The notes beneath the pieces are model-generated. The model saw nothing but the letters and a program-made list of their open reading frames with translations, was not told the origin of the DNA and did no database searches. A program made the translations under genes and the position numbers. From Clostridium kluyveri (GTDB taxonomy: Bacteria; Bacillota; Clostridia; Clostridiales; Clostridiaceae): a stretch of DNA of 64,000 nucleotides. Positions 50,220-59,797 of this stretch are shown piece after piece. Position 1 is the stretch's first letter, and each line of letters begins with the position of its first letter. The stretch is from NCBI RefSeq assembly GCF_001902295.1, contig NZ_CP018335.1:1178001-1242000 (forward strand), in the 5' to 3' direction.

Positions 50220-52625
50220 ATGAATTTTAAAAATTTAGTAGATAAATTCAACAATAGATTTATTTTTTTTGATGGAGCTATGGGAACAATGCTTCAAAAA
50301 GCGGGACTTAAATTAGGAGAATTACCAGAGGTACTTAATATTACAAATCCTGAAATAATAAGTGGGATACATAGAAAGTACTTAGATGCAGGAGCAGATA
50401 TTATAACAACCAACACTTTTGGAGCTAATGAATTAAAATATGATTCTTCTGATTACACCATAGAAGATGTGATTTCAGCTGGAGTAAAACTTGCAAAACA
50501 GGAAGCAGGAAATAAATTAGTGGCTTTTGATATAGGGCCTATTGGAAAGATTATGGAACCTACAGGAAATTTAAGCTTTGAGAGTGCATATAAATTATTT
50601 AAGAATCAAATTGTTATAGGTGAAAAGTCTGGTGCGGATGTGGTCCTAATAGAAACTATGACTGACTTGTATGAGGCAAAAGCAGCTGTCCTTGCAGCAA
50701 AGGAAAATAGTAGTCTTCCTATATTTTGTACAATGACATTTCAGGAAGATGGAAGAACTCTTATGGGTACAGATGCTAAAACTATGGTATTTGTACTTGA
50801 AGCTTTAGGGGTTGATGTTCTTGGGGTTAACTGTTCTTTAGGACCTAAAGAGCTTCAAGGAATTGTGGAAGAAATTTTGAAGTATTCTTCTATACCGGTT
50901 ATGGTGCAGCCTAACGCAGGACTTCCAAGGTATGATGGGGAAAATACAATTTATGATATATCCCCTGAAGATTTTGCAGAGAATGTGTTAACCATGGCTC
51001 AAAAAGGGGTTAGAGTTTTAGGAGGATGTTGTGGTACTACTCCAGAATTTATAAGAATGTGTAGAAAGGATTTAGAAGGGTTAACACCTTTGAATATAAA
51101 AGAAAAGCATTATACAGCAGTGTGTTCTGCTACAGATACGGTCATAATAGGTGAAAAAGTAAAAATTATTGGAGAAAGAATTAATCCTACAGGGAGAAGT
51201 ATTTATAAAAAGGAGTTAAAAGAAGGAAGTATCAATTATATACAAAAAGAGGCTATCATGCAAAAGGAAGAAGGAGCGAATATACTTGGAGTAAATGTGG
51301 GACTTCCAGAGATTAATGAAGTTGAAATTATGAAAAAGGCAATTAGAGCAGTACAGAAAGTAGTTCAATTGCCCCTCAGTATAGATAGTCCTGATCCGGA
51401 AGTTCTAGAAGCCGGAATAAGAATGTATAATGGAAAACCTGTGATAAACTCTGTAAATGGAAGTAAAAAATCTATGGAAGAAGTATTTCCTATAGTAAAA
51501 AAATATGGAGGATGTGTTATAGCACTTACCATAGATGAAAGGGGAATACCTCATACCGCAGAAGAAAGAGTAAAAATTGCAGAAAAAATAATTGAAACTG
51601 CAAGTATTTATGGTATTAATAAAAAGGATATAATAATAGATTGTCTAACTTTAACTGTGTCTGCCCAACAAAAAGAAGTATTAGAGACAATAAAAGCTAT
51701 AAAAATGGTAACAGAAAAGTTTAGAGTAAAAACTGTTTTGGGAGTAAGTAATATATCTTTTGGACTTCCAAACAGAAGTATACTAAATAGAACTTTTCTT
51801 GCTATGGCACTGCAGGCAGGATTGAATTTACCAATAATGAATCCCGCAGATGAGTCTATGAAAGAGGTTATAGCTGCTTTTGAAGTCCTTACCAACATAG
51901 ATAGAGAAGGAAAAGAATATGTAATTAAATATGGAAATAAATCTAAAGATGAAAAGCTAAAAAGAGAAGGTAATAGTCCCCTTAAAAATGCAGATAATAA
52001 TTTAAAAGATCTTAAACAATTGATTATTGATGGAATTGAAGATGAAGCTGAAGCTATGACAACGGAGCTTTTAAAGAATAAGAAAGCACTTGAAATAGTA
52101 AATTCTTATATAATTCCTGCATTAGATGAAGTGGGAAAACAGTATGAATTGCAGGATATATTTTTACCTCAACTTATACAGTCGGCGGAAACTGTAAAAA
52201 AATCTTTTGAAATAATAAAAGATAATATGTTGAGCAGCGGACAGAAAAATTTAGAAAAGGGCACTATAGTATTAGCTACAGTAAAAGGTGATATACATGA
52301 TATAGGGAAAAATATAGTCAAAGTGCTGCTTGAAAATTATGGTTTTGAAGTTATAGACCTAGGAAGAGATGTAGATATAGATAATATAGTAAATGCTATA
52401 AGAGATAATAATATAAAATTAGTTGGATTAAGTGCACTTATGACCACTACTGTAGCTAGCATGAAAAAAACTATAGAAGCTATAAAAGAAAATAACCTTA
52501 ACTGTAAGATCGTAGTAGGGGGAGCGGTGTTGAATCAGAATTATGCAGATATGATAGGAGCAGACTATTATGCTAAAGATGCCAGAGAAGCTGTTAAAAT
52601 AGCAGAAGAGGTATTTTTAATTTAA
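50220..52625 (+). CDS. metH: Cobalamin-dependent methionine synthase lacking the reactivation domain
   Basis: 801 aa. Homocysteine domain (1-290) with zinc ligands C205, C270 and C271. Pterin-binding domain (about 315-565; IIGERINPTGR, SIDSPDPEVLEAGI). Cap and B12 domain (about 600-801) with the cobalt-ligand motif D691-x-H693-x-x-G696, plus GLSALMTTT and VVGGAVLNQNYADMIGAD. It transfers methyl from methyl-tetrahydrofolate to homocysteine. The C-terminal SAM-binding reactivation domain of E. coli MetH (about 350 aa) is absent, as in many anaerobes, so reactivation must be by another protein or unnecessary. GAGGAGA precedes ATG 50220. Confidence 0.95.
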   Translation: MNFKNLVDKFNNRFIFFDGAMGTMLQKAGLKLGELPEVLNITNPEIISGIHRKYLDAGADIITTNTFGANELKYDSSDYTIEDVISAGVKLAKQEAGNKLVAFDIGPIGKIMEPTGNLSFESAYKLFKNQIVIGEKSGADVVLIETMTDLYEAKAAVLAAKENSSLPIFCTMTFQEDGRTLMGTDAKTMVFVLEALGVDVLGVNCSLGPKELQGIVEEILKYSSIPVMVQPNAGLPRYDGENTIYDISPEDFAENVLTMAQKGVRVLGGCCGTTPEFIRMCRKDLEGLTPLNIKEKHYTAVCSATDTVIIGEKVKIIGERINPTGRSIYKKELKEGSINYIQKEAIMQKEEGANILGVNVGLPEINEVEIMKKAIRAVQKVVQLPLSIDSPDPEVLEAGIRMYNGKPVINSVNGSKKSMEEVFPIVKKYGGCVIALTIDERGIPHTAEERVKIAEKIIETASIYGINKKDIIIDCLTLTVSAQQKEVLETIKAIKMVTEKFRVKTVLGVSNISFGLPNRSILNRTFLAMALQAGLNLPIMNPADESMKEVIAAFEVLTNIDREGKEYVIKYGNKSKDEKLKREGNSPLKNADNNLKDLKQLIIDGIEDEAEAMTTELLKNKKALEIVNSYIIPALDEVGKQYELQDIFLPQLIQSAETVKKSFEIIKDNMLSSGQKNLEKGTIVLATVKGDIHDIGKNIVKVLLENYGFEVIDLGRDVDIDNIVNAIRDNNIKLVGLSALMTTTVASMKKTIEAIKENNLNCKIVVGGAVLNQNYADMIGADYYAKDAREAVKIAEEVFLI

Positions 52626-52749
52626 AATTCATCTAAGGATATGGTTAAAATTATATTAAATTAAATCTTTTTATAGAATATTTTTTTAGATTAATATAAA
52701 ATAGTTATGAAAGTAAAATCATATAAAAGCTGATTTGGAGAGATAAGAA

Positions 52750-53439
52750 ATGAGTCAAAGAGCTAATCAAAAAAGTGTAAAATATGTACCTGAAATAAGA
52801 GGGACACTTAGAGATCATATGATAAATCTGCCTCTTGTAATTAGGGAAGCCAGTGGAATAAATATTTTTGGAAAGAGAATAAAATCTCTTGCATTCACTA
52901 CAGATATAGCAGTTATAAAAAATATAAATGCAGATGCAATTTTAGCAGTTTATCCTTTTACTCCACAGATAGTTATAAGTGAAGCCTTAGTTGCAGTCTC
53001 TGATGTGCCAATATTTTGCGGCGTAGGAGGGGGACTTACTATGGGAAAGAGGGTTGTAAATCTGGCATTAAATGCTGAATTTACAGGAGCCATGGGAGTA
53101 GTGGTAAATAGTCCCACATCTAATGAGGTTATAAGGGCGGTTAGAGACTCTATTGACATTCCTATTGTAGTTACAGTAGTATCCGAGCGGGATGATATTG
53201 AGATGAGAATAAAATCAGGAGCTTCCATACTAAATGTATCTGCTGGTAAAAATAGTGCAGAGCTCGTGAAAAAGATAAGAGAAAATTATAAAGAGTTTCC
53301 TATAATAGCTACGGGCGGAAAAACCGAAGATAGTATTAGGGAAACAATACAGGCAGGTGCAAATGCTATTTCTTATACTCCACCTTCAACTGCAGAATTA
53401 TTTAAGGAAAGTATGGAAAGGTATAGAGATGCTTATTAA
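52750..53439 (+). CDS. Conserved TIM-barrel protein of unknown function
   Basis: 229 aa with alternating beta/alpha pattern. ILAVYPFTPQIVISEAL, FCGVGGGLTMGKRVVNLAL, GAMGVVVNSPTSNEVIRAV, IPIVVTVVSERDDIEMRIKSGASILNVSAGKN and IIATGGKTEDSIRETIQAGANAISYTPPS look like barrel strands with Gly-rich phosphate-binding loops. It resembles the phosphate-binding TIM-barrel class, but I cannot name the reaction. It is 124 bp from metH, same strand, and ends in a 50-bp palindromic terminator that overlaps its stop codon. Confidence 0.7.
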   Translation: MSQRANQKSVKYVPEIRGTLRDHMINLPLVIREASGINIFGKRIKSLAFTTDIAVIKNINADAILAVYPFTPQIVISEALVAVSDVPIFCGVGGGLTMGKRVVNLALNAEFTGAMGVVVNSPTSNEVIRAVRDSIDIPIVVTVVSERDDIEMRIKSGASILNVSAGKNSAELVKKIRENYKEFPIIATGGKTEDSIRETIQAGANAISYTPPSTAELFKESMERYRDAY

Positions 53440-53487
53440 AAGTTGCACTTATATTAAATAATATTATTTAATATAAGTGCAACTTTT
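53438..53487. terminator. Perfect 50-bp palindrome, terminator
   Basis: Arms 53438-53462 and 53463-53487 are exact reverse complements, starting AAAAGTTGCACTTATATTAA. The stem begins on the stop codon of the TIM-barrel gene and ends in CTTTTATTTAAG. The RNA would be a 20+ bp hairpin with a T-rich tail. The length is unusual for a terminator. Confidence 0.75.
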
Positions 53488-53615
53488 ATTTAAGTATAAA
53501 ATATATTTAAAAAAATGAAGAAGGTATTGAATAATTATAATAATATATGTATAATTATTTATGTACTTAACCTAAGGAGTTAAAGTTTAATTATTTTTAG
53601 AGAAGGGGAGAAATA

Positions 53616-54425
53616 ATGAAAAATTTTAAAAAGGCAATTATTTCATTAGTAATGATCATTTTTACAGTTGCCTTATTCACAGGCTGTGGCAACAGCAGCA
53701 GTAATGAGACACAAAATTCTCTTGAAAAGGTAAAAAAAGCAGGGGTTTTAAAAATAGGATTGGAAGATTCTTTTCCTCCAATGGAATTTAGGGATAGTAA
53801 AAATACTCTTCAGGGATTTGATGTGGACATGGCAAGTGCCATAGGAAAGAAACTTGGAGTAAAAACTGAATTTATAAGTACTGATTTTAGCGGTATAATT
53901 TTAGCACTAAACTCTGGTAAGTTTGATGCTATAATATCTGGAATGAGTATAACAGATGAAAGAAAGAAAAATATAGATTTTTCAGAAGCATATGTAATGG
54001 CAGGACAAATTGTGGTTGTTAAGGACGAAAATACAGAAGTAAAAAATGTGAGTGATTTGAAAGGTAAAACTGTAGGGGTGGAACTTGGAACAACAGGTGA
54101 AAAATCTGCATCGAAATTAAGCGGATTAAAAGAAGTCAAAAAATATGATAAGGCTACAGAAGCACTCCAGGATCTTGCAGCAGGTAGAATCGATGCTGTA
54201 ATAATTGACGAACCTGTAGGAAGATACTATATGACAAATGCATCAAAAAATGGAAAATATAAAGTGTTAAGTGAAAAACTCACTAGTGAACCAATGGGCA
54301 TAGGATTTAGAAAAGGTGATAAGGAACTAGAAGAAGCAGTACAAAAGGCAGTAAATGAGTTAAAAAAAGATGGAACAATGTCTAAAATCTCAACTAAATG
54401 GTTTGGGGAAGACATATATAAATAA
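53616..54425 (+). CDS. Amino acid ABC transporter substrate-binding lipoprotein
   Basis: 269 aa. Signal peptide with lipobox LFTGC (lipid-anchored C24), then a family-3 solute-binding domain: LKIGLEDSFPPMEFRDSKNTLQGFDVDMASAIGKKLGVKTEF, DAIISGMSITDERKKNIDFSEAY, GKTVGVELGTTGEKSA and IDAVIIDEPVGRYY. First of a three-gene importer operon; strong AGGGGAG site. Ligand is not readable with certainty. The argG-argH genes directly downstream suggest arginine, citrulline or a related amino acid, but cystine/glutamine binding is equally possible on sequence. Confidence 0.9.
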   Translation: MKNFKKAIISLVMIIFTVALFTGCGNSSSNETQNSLEKVKKAGVLKIGLEDSFPPMEFRDSKNTLQGFDVDMASAIGKKLGVKTEFISTDFSGIILALNSGKFDAIISGMSITDERKKNIDFSEAYVMAGQIVVVKDENTEVKNVSDLKGKTVGVELGTTGEKSASKLSGLKEVKKYDKATEALQDLAAGRIDAVIIDEPVGRYYMTNASKNGKYKVLSEKLTSEPMGIGFRKGDKELEEAVQKAVNELKKDGTMSKISTKWFGEDIYK

Positions 54426-54445
54426 ATATATGCAAAAGGAAGTGT

Positions 54446-55105
54446 ATGAAAGCAGTGGACGTGGGATTTATTAAAGACATATTACCTATCCTATTAAAGG
54501 GCAGTGTAATGACCATAGAACTTACAGTTATTACTTTGATACTTGGGACTATTCTTGGAATATTTTTAGCACTTTTAAAATTATCTAAAAATATGGTACT
54601 AAGAATTATATCAAGTATTTATACATGGGTATTTAGAGGTACTCCATTACTACTTCAATTATTTTTCTTTTACTATGGGTTACCTTTTGTGGGGATAGAA
54701 CTTAAACCTTTTTCGGCGGCTGTATTGGGTCTTGCATTAAATTGTGGTGCCTATATGGCAGAGATAATAAGAGGTGGAATACAATCTATACACAAAGGGC
54801 AGTTTGAAGCAGCCAAAGCTTTAGGTTTCAGTTATGGAGAGACCATGAGAAGGATAATATTACCTCAAACCTGGAAAGTTATAATACCTCCAGTGGGAAA
54901 TGAATTTATAGCTATATTGAAAGATACTTCATTAGTATCCACTATAGCAATGGTTGAACTTATGAGATCAGCTCAGCAGATATATGCAAGCAGTTTTGAT
55001 CCCATATCTGTATTTTTTACAGCAGCGGTTTTATATCTTATAATGACAACTATGTTTACAACTGTATTTTCAGCATTTGAGAAAAAATTAGCTGTTTATA
55101 GTTAA
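54446..55105 (+). CDS. Amino acid ABC transporter permease
   Basis: 219 aa of the HisM/GlnP type: three to five membrane helices, FRGTPLLLQLFFFYYGLP near residue 55, and the EAA loop EAAKALGFSYGETMRRIILPQTWKVIIPPVGNEF (about 118-150) for contact with the ATPase. It starts 20 bp after the binding protein gene and lies 29 bp before the ATPase gene. Confidence 0.93.
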   Translation: MKAVDVGFIKDILPILLKGSVMTIELTVITLILGTILGIFLALLKLSKNMVLRIISSIYTWVFRGTPLLLQLFFFYYGLPFVGIELKPFSAAVLGLALNCGAYMAEIIRGGIQSIHKGQFEAAKALGFSYGETMRRIILPQTWKVIIPPVGNEFIAILKDTSLVSTIAMVELMRSAQQIYASSFDPISVFFTAAVLYLIMTTMFTTVFSAFEKKLAVYS

Positions 55106-55134
55106 TAGTAAAATATAATTGGAGGTATAATTAT

Positions 55135-55914
55135 ATGGAAAATATAATTCTGAATAATTATGAAGATTCAGATAAATTAGAATATATGATAGAAGGAATA
55201 AATTTAACTAAAAGTTTTAATAATTTAACAGTTTTTAAGGATTTGAATATAAAGGTAAAAAAAGGAGAAGTTCTGGTAGTGATAGGGGCATCAGGATCAG
55301 GTAAAAGTACTCTTTTAAGATGCTTGAATCACCTAGAGGATTTAGACAGTGGAACCGTAATTATAGAAGGGGAAGAATTAAATCCAAAGGATAAAAAAAT
55401 ACTTAGAAAAATAACTACCAAGATGGGCATGGTATTTCAAAGCTTTAATCTGTTTCCTCACATGACTGCTATTGAAAATGTTATGGAAGCTCCTTTGATA
55501 GTTAAAAAGGAAAAGAAGGCAGTGGTACTTGAAAGAGCCAAAAAACTTTTGAATAAAGTTGGACTTGGAGATAAAATGGACTATTATCCATCTAAGCTTT
55601 CAGGAGGGCAACAGCAAAGAGTTGCTATAGCAAGGGCTCTTGCTATGAATCCAGATATAATGTTGTTTGACGAGCCCACATCAGCACTTGATCCGGAACT
55701 TGTGGGAGAAGTTTTGAATGTAATGAAAGATCTGGCCAGAGATGGAATGACCATGGTGGTTGTAAGTCATGAAATGGGTTTTGCTAAAGAAGTTGCAGAT
55801 AGAGTTATATTCATGGATGGTGGGAAAATAGTTGAGCAGGGTACTCCTGAAGAAATATTTTCCAATCCTAAAGAGGCCAGAACAAAAGCTTTCTTGGATA
55901 AGGTTATAAAATAG
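55135..55914 (+). CDS. Amino acid ABC transporter ATP-binding protein
   Basis: 259 aa, GlnQ/HisP type. Walker A GASGSGKST (about 52-60), Q-loop VFQSFNLFPHMT, signature LSGGQQQRVAIARAL, Walker B IMLFDEPTSALDPE, H-loop VVSHEMGF. An extra ~17 residues precede MIEGINLTKSF, the usual family start, but the site GGAGGTATAATT clearly serves ATG 55135. Final gene of the importer; argG starts 142 bp later. Confidence 0.94.
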   Translation: MENIILNNYEDSDKLEYMIEGINLTKSFNNLTVFKDLNIKVKKGEVLVVIGASGSGKSTLLRCLNHLEDLDSGTVIIEGEELNPKDKKILRKITTKMGMVFQSFNLFPHMTAIENVMEAPLIVKKEKKAVVLERAKKLLNKVGLGDKMDYYPSKLSGGQQQRVAIARALAMNPDIMLFDEPTSALDPELVGEVLNVMKDLARDGMTMVVVSHEMGFAKEVADRVIFMDGGKIVEQGTPEEIFSNPKEARTKAFLDKVIK

Positions 55915-56056
55915 TTTTTGAAATAACCTACTAGGGGGTTCATGAATTATAGTTTTTAGAGAAAATAATATTAATTAAAGAAAGAGTAGTTATTGAGTTT
56001 AACTAGCTATTGGTATAGTATATAAAAAATTTTGATATAATTTGGAGGTCTGATTT

Positions 56057-57262
56057 ATGAAAGATAAAGTTGTATTGGCATATTCAGGAGGACTTGATAC
56101 CTCAATTATTATTCCTTGGCTTAAGGAAAATTATGATTTGGATGTTATTGCTGCTTGTATAGATGTGGGACAAGATGATGACATGGAGGCAGTAAGAAAT
56201 AAGGCAATAAAAACTGGGGCAGTTAAAGTATATATTGAAGATGTGAAGGAAGAGTTTGTAAGGGATTATTTATTTAGTGCGGTAAAAGCTCATATATTGT
56301 ATGAAGATGCATATTTACTTGGAACTTCTCTTGCAAGACCCCTTATGGCAAAAAGATTGGTAGAAATAGCCCATGCAGAAGGAGCTAAATATATAGCTCA
56401 TGGATGTACTGGGAAAGGTAATGATCAGGTGCGTTTTGAAGTAGGGGTAGCAAGTTTTGATCCTAAATTGGGTATAATAGCACCATGGAGAATATGGGAT
56501 ATAAAATCTAGAGAAGATGCCATAGATTATGCAAATTCTAAAGGGGTAGAAGTACCTGTAACTAAAGAAAAAATATATTCAAATGATAAAAATATATGGC
56601 ATGTAAGCCATGAAGGAGGAGACTTAGAAGATCCTAAAAATGAACATAAAAGCAGCATGTATTTTATGACTACTCCTCCAGAAAAAGCAAAAGATGAGGT
56701 TTCTTATGTAGAACTGTATTTTGAGCAGGGCATTCCTAAAAAGCTGGATGGAAAAGAATTGCCTCCTGTAGAAATGATGCAAGCTCTTAATAAATTAGGT
56801 GGAGAAAATGGAATTGGAATAGTAGATATGGTAGAAAATAGATTAGTCGGTATGAAATCAAGAGGCGTCTATGAAACACCAGGGGGAACAATATTATATG
56901 CTGCCCATGCTGCTCTTGAAAGATTGACTATAGATAAGAATACAGCACATTATAAGCAAATGATATCTCAAAAATATGGAGAACTTGTATATGATGGGTT
57001 ATGGTTCAGTCCTTTAAAAGAAGCACTAGATGCTTTTGTAGAAGTTACTCAAAAGAATGTAACAGGAAGTGTAAAGTTAAAGCTTTATAAGGGAAATGTT
57101 ATGGTGGCTGGAGTGGATGCGCCATATGCACTATATGATGAGGACATTTCATCTTTTGGTGCAAGTGAATTATATGATCATAAAGATGCTGAAGGATTTA
57201 TTAAAATATTTAGTCTTCCATATAAAATTAAAGCTATGATAGAAAAGGAGAAAGGAAATTAG
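56057..57262 (+). CDS. argG: Argininosuccinate synthase
   Basis: 401 aa. N-terminal PP-loop AYSGGLDTSIIIPWLKE, HGCTGKGNDQVRFE, ISREDAIDY-like and GVYETPGGTILYAAHAALE are the family blocks. It condenses citrulline and aspartate with ATP to argininosuccinate in arginine synthesis. TTGGAGGTC precedes ATG 56057. argH starts 3 bp after its stop, so both are one transcript. The upstream region shows no clear ARG box that I could support. Confidence 0.97.
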   Translation: MKDKVVLAYSGGLDTSIIIPWLKENYDLDVIAACIDVGQDDDMEAVRNKAIKTGAVKVYIEDVKEEFVRDYLFSAVKAHILYEDAYLLGTSLARPLMAKRLVEIAHAEGAKYIAHGCTGKGNDQVRFEVGVASFDPKLGIIAPWRIWDIKSREDAIDYANSKGVEVPVTKEKIYSNDKNIWHVSHEGGDLEDPKNEHKSSMYFMTTPPEKAKDEVSYVELYFEQGIPKKLDGKELPPVEMMQALNKLGGENGIGIVDMVENRLVGMKSRGVYETPGGTILYAAHAALERLTIDKNTAHYKQMISQKYGELVYDGLWFSPLKEALDAFVEVTQKNVTGSVKLKLYKGNVMVAGVDAPYALYDEDISSFGASELYDHKDAEGFIKIFSLPYKIKAMIEKEKGN

Positions 57263-57265
57263 GTT

Positions 57266-58582
57266 ATGAAGCTTTGGGGCGGGAGATTTAAAAAATCTGA
57301 AAGTAAACTTATGGAGGATTTTAATAGTTCTCTAAGTTTTGATAGACAACTTTACAGGGAAGACATAGAAGGAAGTATGGTTCATGTTAAAATGCTTGCT
57401 AAATGTAATATCTTATCTAGTGAAGAAAGTAAAGCTATATTAAGTGGACTAGAATCTATATTAAAAGATATAGAGGAAGGTAAACTTGAGGTAGAAGGAG
57501 ATTATGAGGATATACATAGCTTTGTGGAAATTAATTTAATAGAAAGAATAGGACAGGTAGCAAAAAAATTACATACTGCCAGAAGTAGAAACGACCAAGT
57601 AGCATTGGACTTTAGATTATATGCTAAGAGAAAAGCCCTAGAGGTAGTTGAAAATATAGAGTATCTTCAGGATATAATAGAAAATCTTGGGGATAAAAAT
57701 AATGTAATAATGCCGGGATATACTCACCTTCAGAGGGCACAGGTAGTAACTTTTAAACATCATATAATGGCATATTACCATATGTTTAAAAGAGACAGGG
57801 AGAGAATATTAAATGCCATTTGTATCATGGATGAGAGTCCTCTAGGATGCTGTGCATTAGCAGGAACTACTTATGACATAGATAGAAATTTTACTGCTCG
57901 AGAATTGGGATTTAAAAAACCTGTAGATAATTTTTTAGATGGTGTAAGTGACAGGGATTATGTTATAGAGTTGATATCAGATTTTTCTATAATAATGATG
58001 CATTTAAGTCGTTTAAGTGAAGAACTTATATTATGGAGCAGTAAAGAATTTAATTTTATACAAATAGATGATGAATTTTCCACAGGAAGCAGCATAATGC
58101 CTCAAAAGAAGAATCCTGATGCTGCAGAACTTATAAGAGGCAAAACTGGGAGAGTATACGGGTCACTCGTGTCACTGCTAACTACTATGAAAGGTATTCC
58201 TCTTGCCTATAATAAAGATATGCAGGAAGATAAAGAACAGCTTTTTAACTCCTTAGATACTGTATTAAGCTGTTTGAAGATTATGAGTGGTATGCTCTCC
58301 ACATTAAAAGTCAATGAAAAAAACACCTTTAATGCAGTTAAAAGGGGATTTTTAAATGCCACAGAAGCAGCAGATTATTTAGTTAATAAAGGTATGGCAT
58401 TTAGGGATGCACATAAGGTGATCGGTGAAATTGTGCTGTATTGTGAAGATAAGAATAGAGCCATAGAAGATCTTTCTTTAGATGAGCTAAAAAAATTCAG
58501 TTCTCTTTTTGAAGAGGATGTATATGATTTTATAGATTATAAGAATACAATAAATAGAGGAATAAAAAGAAATTTAAAATAA
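57266..58582 (+). CDS. argH: Argininosuccinate lyase
   Basis: 438 aa, fumarase/aspartase superfamily. WGGRFKKSESKLMEDFNSS at the start, HTARSRNDQVALDFRLY, PGYTHLQRAQ and the signature GSSIMPQKKNPDAAELIRGK. It splits argininosuccinate into arginine and fumarate. It ends slightly earlier than many homologues (about 20-30 aa). Followed by a strong terminator. Confidence 0.97.
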   Translation: MKLWGGRFKKSESKLMEDFNSSLSFDRQLYREDIEGSMVHVKMLAKCNILSSEESKAILSGLESILKDIEEGKLEVEGDYEDIHSFVEINLIERIGQVAKKLHTARSRNDQVALDFRLYAKRKALEVVENIEYLQDIIENLGDKNNVIMPGYTHLQRAQVVTFKHHIMAYYHMFKRDRERILNAICIMDESPLGCCALAGTTYDIDRNFTARELGFKKPVDNFLDGVSDRDYVIELISDFSIIMMHLSRLSEELILWSSKEFNFIQIDDEFSTGSSIMPQKKNPDAAELIRGKTGRVYGSLVSLLTTMKGIPLAYNKDMQEDKEQLFNSLDTVLSCLKIMSGMLSTLKVNEKNTFNAVKRGFLNATEAADYLVNKGMAFRDAHKVIGEIVLYCEDKNRAIEDLSLDELKKFSSLFEEDVYDFIDYKNTINRGIKRNLK

Positions 58583-58586
58583 TAGC

Positions 58587-58637
58587 ACTCTAAAAAAGTG
58601 GAAAACTTGTTTGAAAAGTTTTCCACTTTTTTAGAGT
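58587..58637. terminator. Terminator of argG-argH
   Basis: Perfect 22-bp stem, ACTCTAAAAAAGTGGAAAAC.. (58587-58608) with its complement (58616-58637), 7-nt loop. A- and T-rich ends let it also serve the convergent DUF378 gene. Confidence 0.85.
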
Positions 58638-58655
58638 AAATAATTTCTTTAACAA

Positions 58656-58883
58656 CTATTTAACTTCACCTGCATCCCTTGTATCTCTGGAAGTTCTTTC
58701 TTTTCCGAAAAATGAAAGAGCATATAATCCTCCAAGACCTACAAGAGCATATAGTACTCTAGTGAAAGTAGACATTGTTCCAAATAGTGCTGCTATAAGA
58801 TCAAATCTAAAAAATCCAATTAGTCCCCAATTTAGAGCACCTATTACAACTAATACTAGTGCAATAATATCTAGTGTTTTCAT
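58656..58883 (-). CDS. DUF378 family membrane protein
   Basis: 75 aa, two transmembrane segments (about 5-27 and 38-58). LDIIALVLVVIGALNWGLIGFFRFDLIAALFG is the DUF378 signature. A charged tail rich in Arg, Asp and Glu follows. Function unknown. ATG 58883 follows AAGGAGATG. Single gene. Confidence 0.88.
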   Translation of the reverse strand: MKTLDIIALVLVVIGALNWGLIGFFRFDLIAALFGTMSTFTRVLYALVGLGGLYALSFFGKERTSRDTRDAGEVK

Positions 58884-58982
58884 ATTTACATCTCCTTTTT
58901 ATTTTATATAAAATATTGTGCCCGTATTTATTATTTCCATATTCTTAAAATTTATAAGTTAAAATAAAAAGAAGATAAAAAA

Positions 58983-59468
58983 CTAGTGCTCGCTGTCTAA
59001 GATATCTATATTTAAACTTCTATCTACAGGCTGGAAAAGAGATATGATGGTATCTGTTCTCTGTACTCCATCTACAGATTGTATTTTATTCATAAGTAAA
59101 TTTTGCAGGTCAGTTATATTTTTACAAATAACTTTTATAAATATTGAATATTCTCCAGTAGTATAATGAATCTCTACAATTTCTTTTATGTTTTCCAATT
59201 GTTCTAGGGTCTCTTTAAAAGATTTAGCTTTGTCAAGATATATGCCGATAAAACCAGATACATCATATCCTATTTTAGAGTTGTCAATTATAAGTTTGGT
59301 ACCTTTAATTATATGCATATCCTGCATTTTTTTCATTCTAACATGTATGGTTCCACCGCTTACATGACATTTTCTAGCTATTTCTAGAAAAGGAGTTCTT
59401 GAGTCCTTTAAAAGAATGTCAAGAATTTGAAGGTCCAAATCATCTAACCCGTTAATTTTTAAGCTCAA
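58983..59468 (-). CDS. Lrp/AsnC-family transcriptional regulator
   Basis: 161 aa. N-terminal AsnC-type winged helix (LDDLDLQILDILLKDSRTPFLEIARKCHVSGGTIHVRMKKMQD, about 8-50) and a C-terminal RAM ligand-binding domain (GFIGIYLD, EIVEIHYTTGEYSIFIKVIC). It is divergent from a gene that most likely makes asparagine, the same pairing as asnC-asnA of E. coli, so asparagine-responsive control of that gene is a good guess. ATG 59468 follows AGGAGGAAAT. Confidence 0.9.
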   Translation of the reverse strand: MSLKINGLDDLDLQILDILLKDSRTPFLEIARKCHVSGGTIHVRMKKMQDMHIIKGTKLIIDNSKIGYDVSGFIGIYLDKAKSFKETLEQLENIKEIVEIHYTTGEYSIFIKVICKNITDLQNLLMNKIQSVDGVQRTDTIISLFQPVDRSLNIDILDSEH

Positions 59469-59797
59469 TTTATATTTCCTCCTTTTTAAAATCTATTAAA
59501 ATCAATTTAATTTTTTAATAAAATTTACATTAATATAATTTGCTATAGTTTAAATGTATAACAATCCTATAATAACATTATATCAGAAACTTTATCAAAT
59601 TAATAATTTTAAACGTTATCATTGGCAAATAATTTCTAATTGTTCAATGGCAACTAGCTGTATTTGATAAATAAGTAAATTATTATAATATTAATTAGTA
59701 ATATTGTAATTTATACAAAAAAGTATTATTATATTGTTAAAGAAATTAAAAGCAAAAAATAAATGGTTTATCCGAATATTGAAGGGAGCTTTTATAT
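59469..59797. other. Divergent intergenic region, asnC-like to asparagine synthetase
   Basis: 329 bp, AT-rich. The only clear symmetry is AATATTA-N5-TAATATT (59687-59705), a possible Lrp/AsnC site, about 90 bp before the synthetase start. No riboswitch or T-box seen. Confidence 0.4.
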
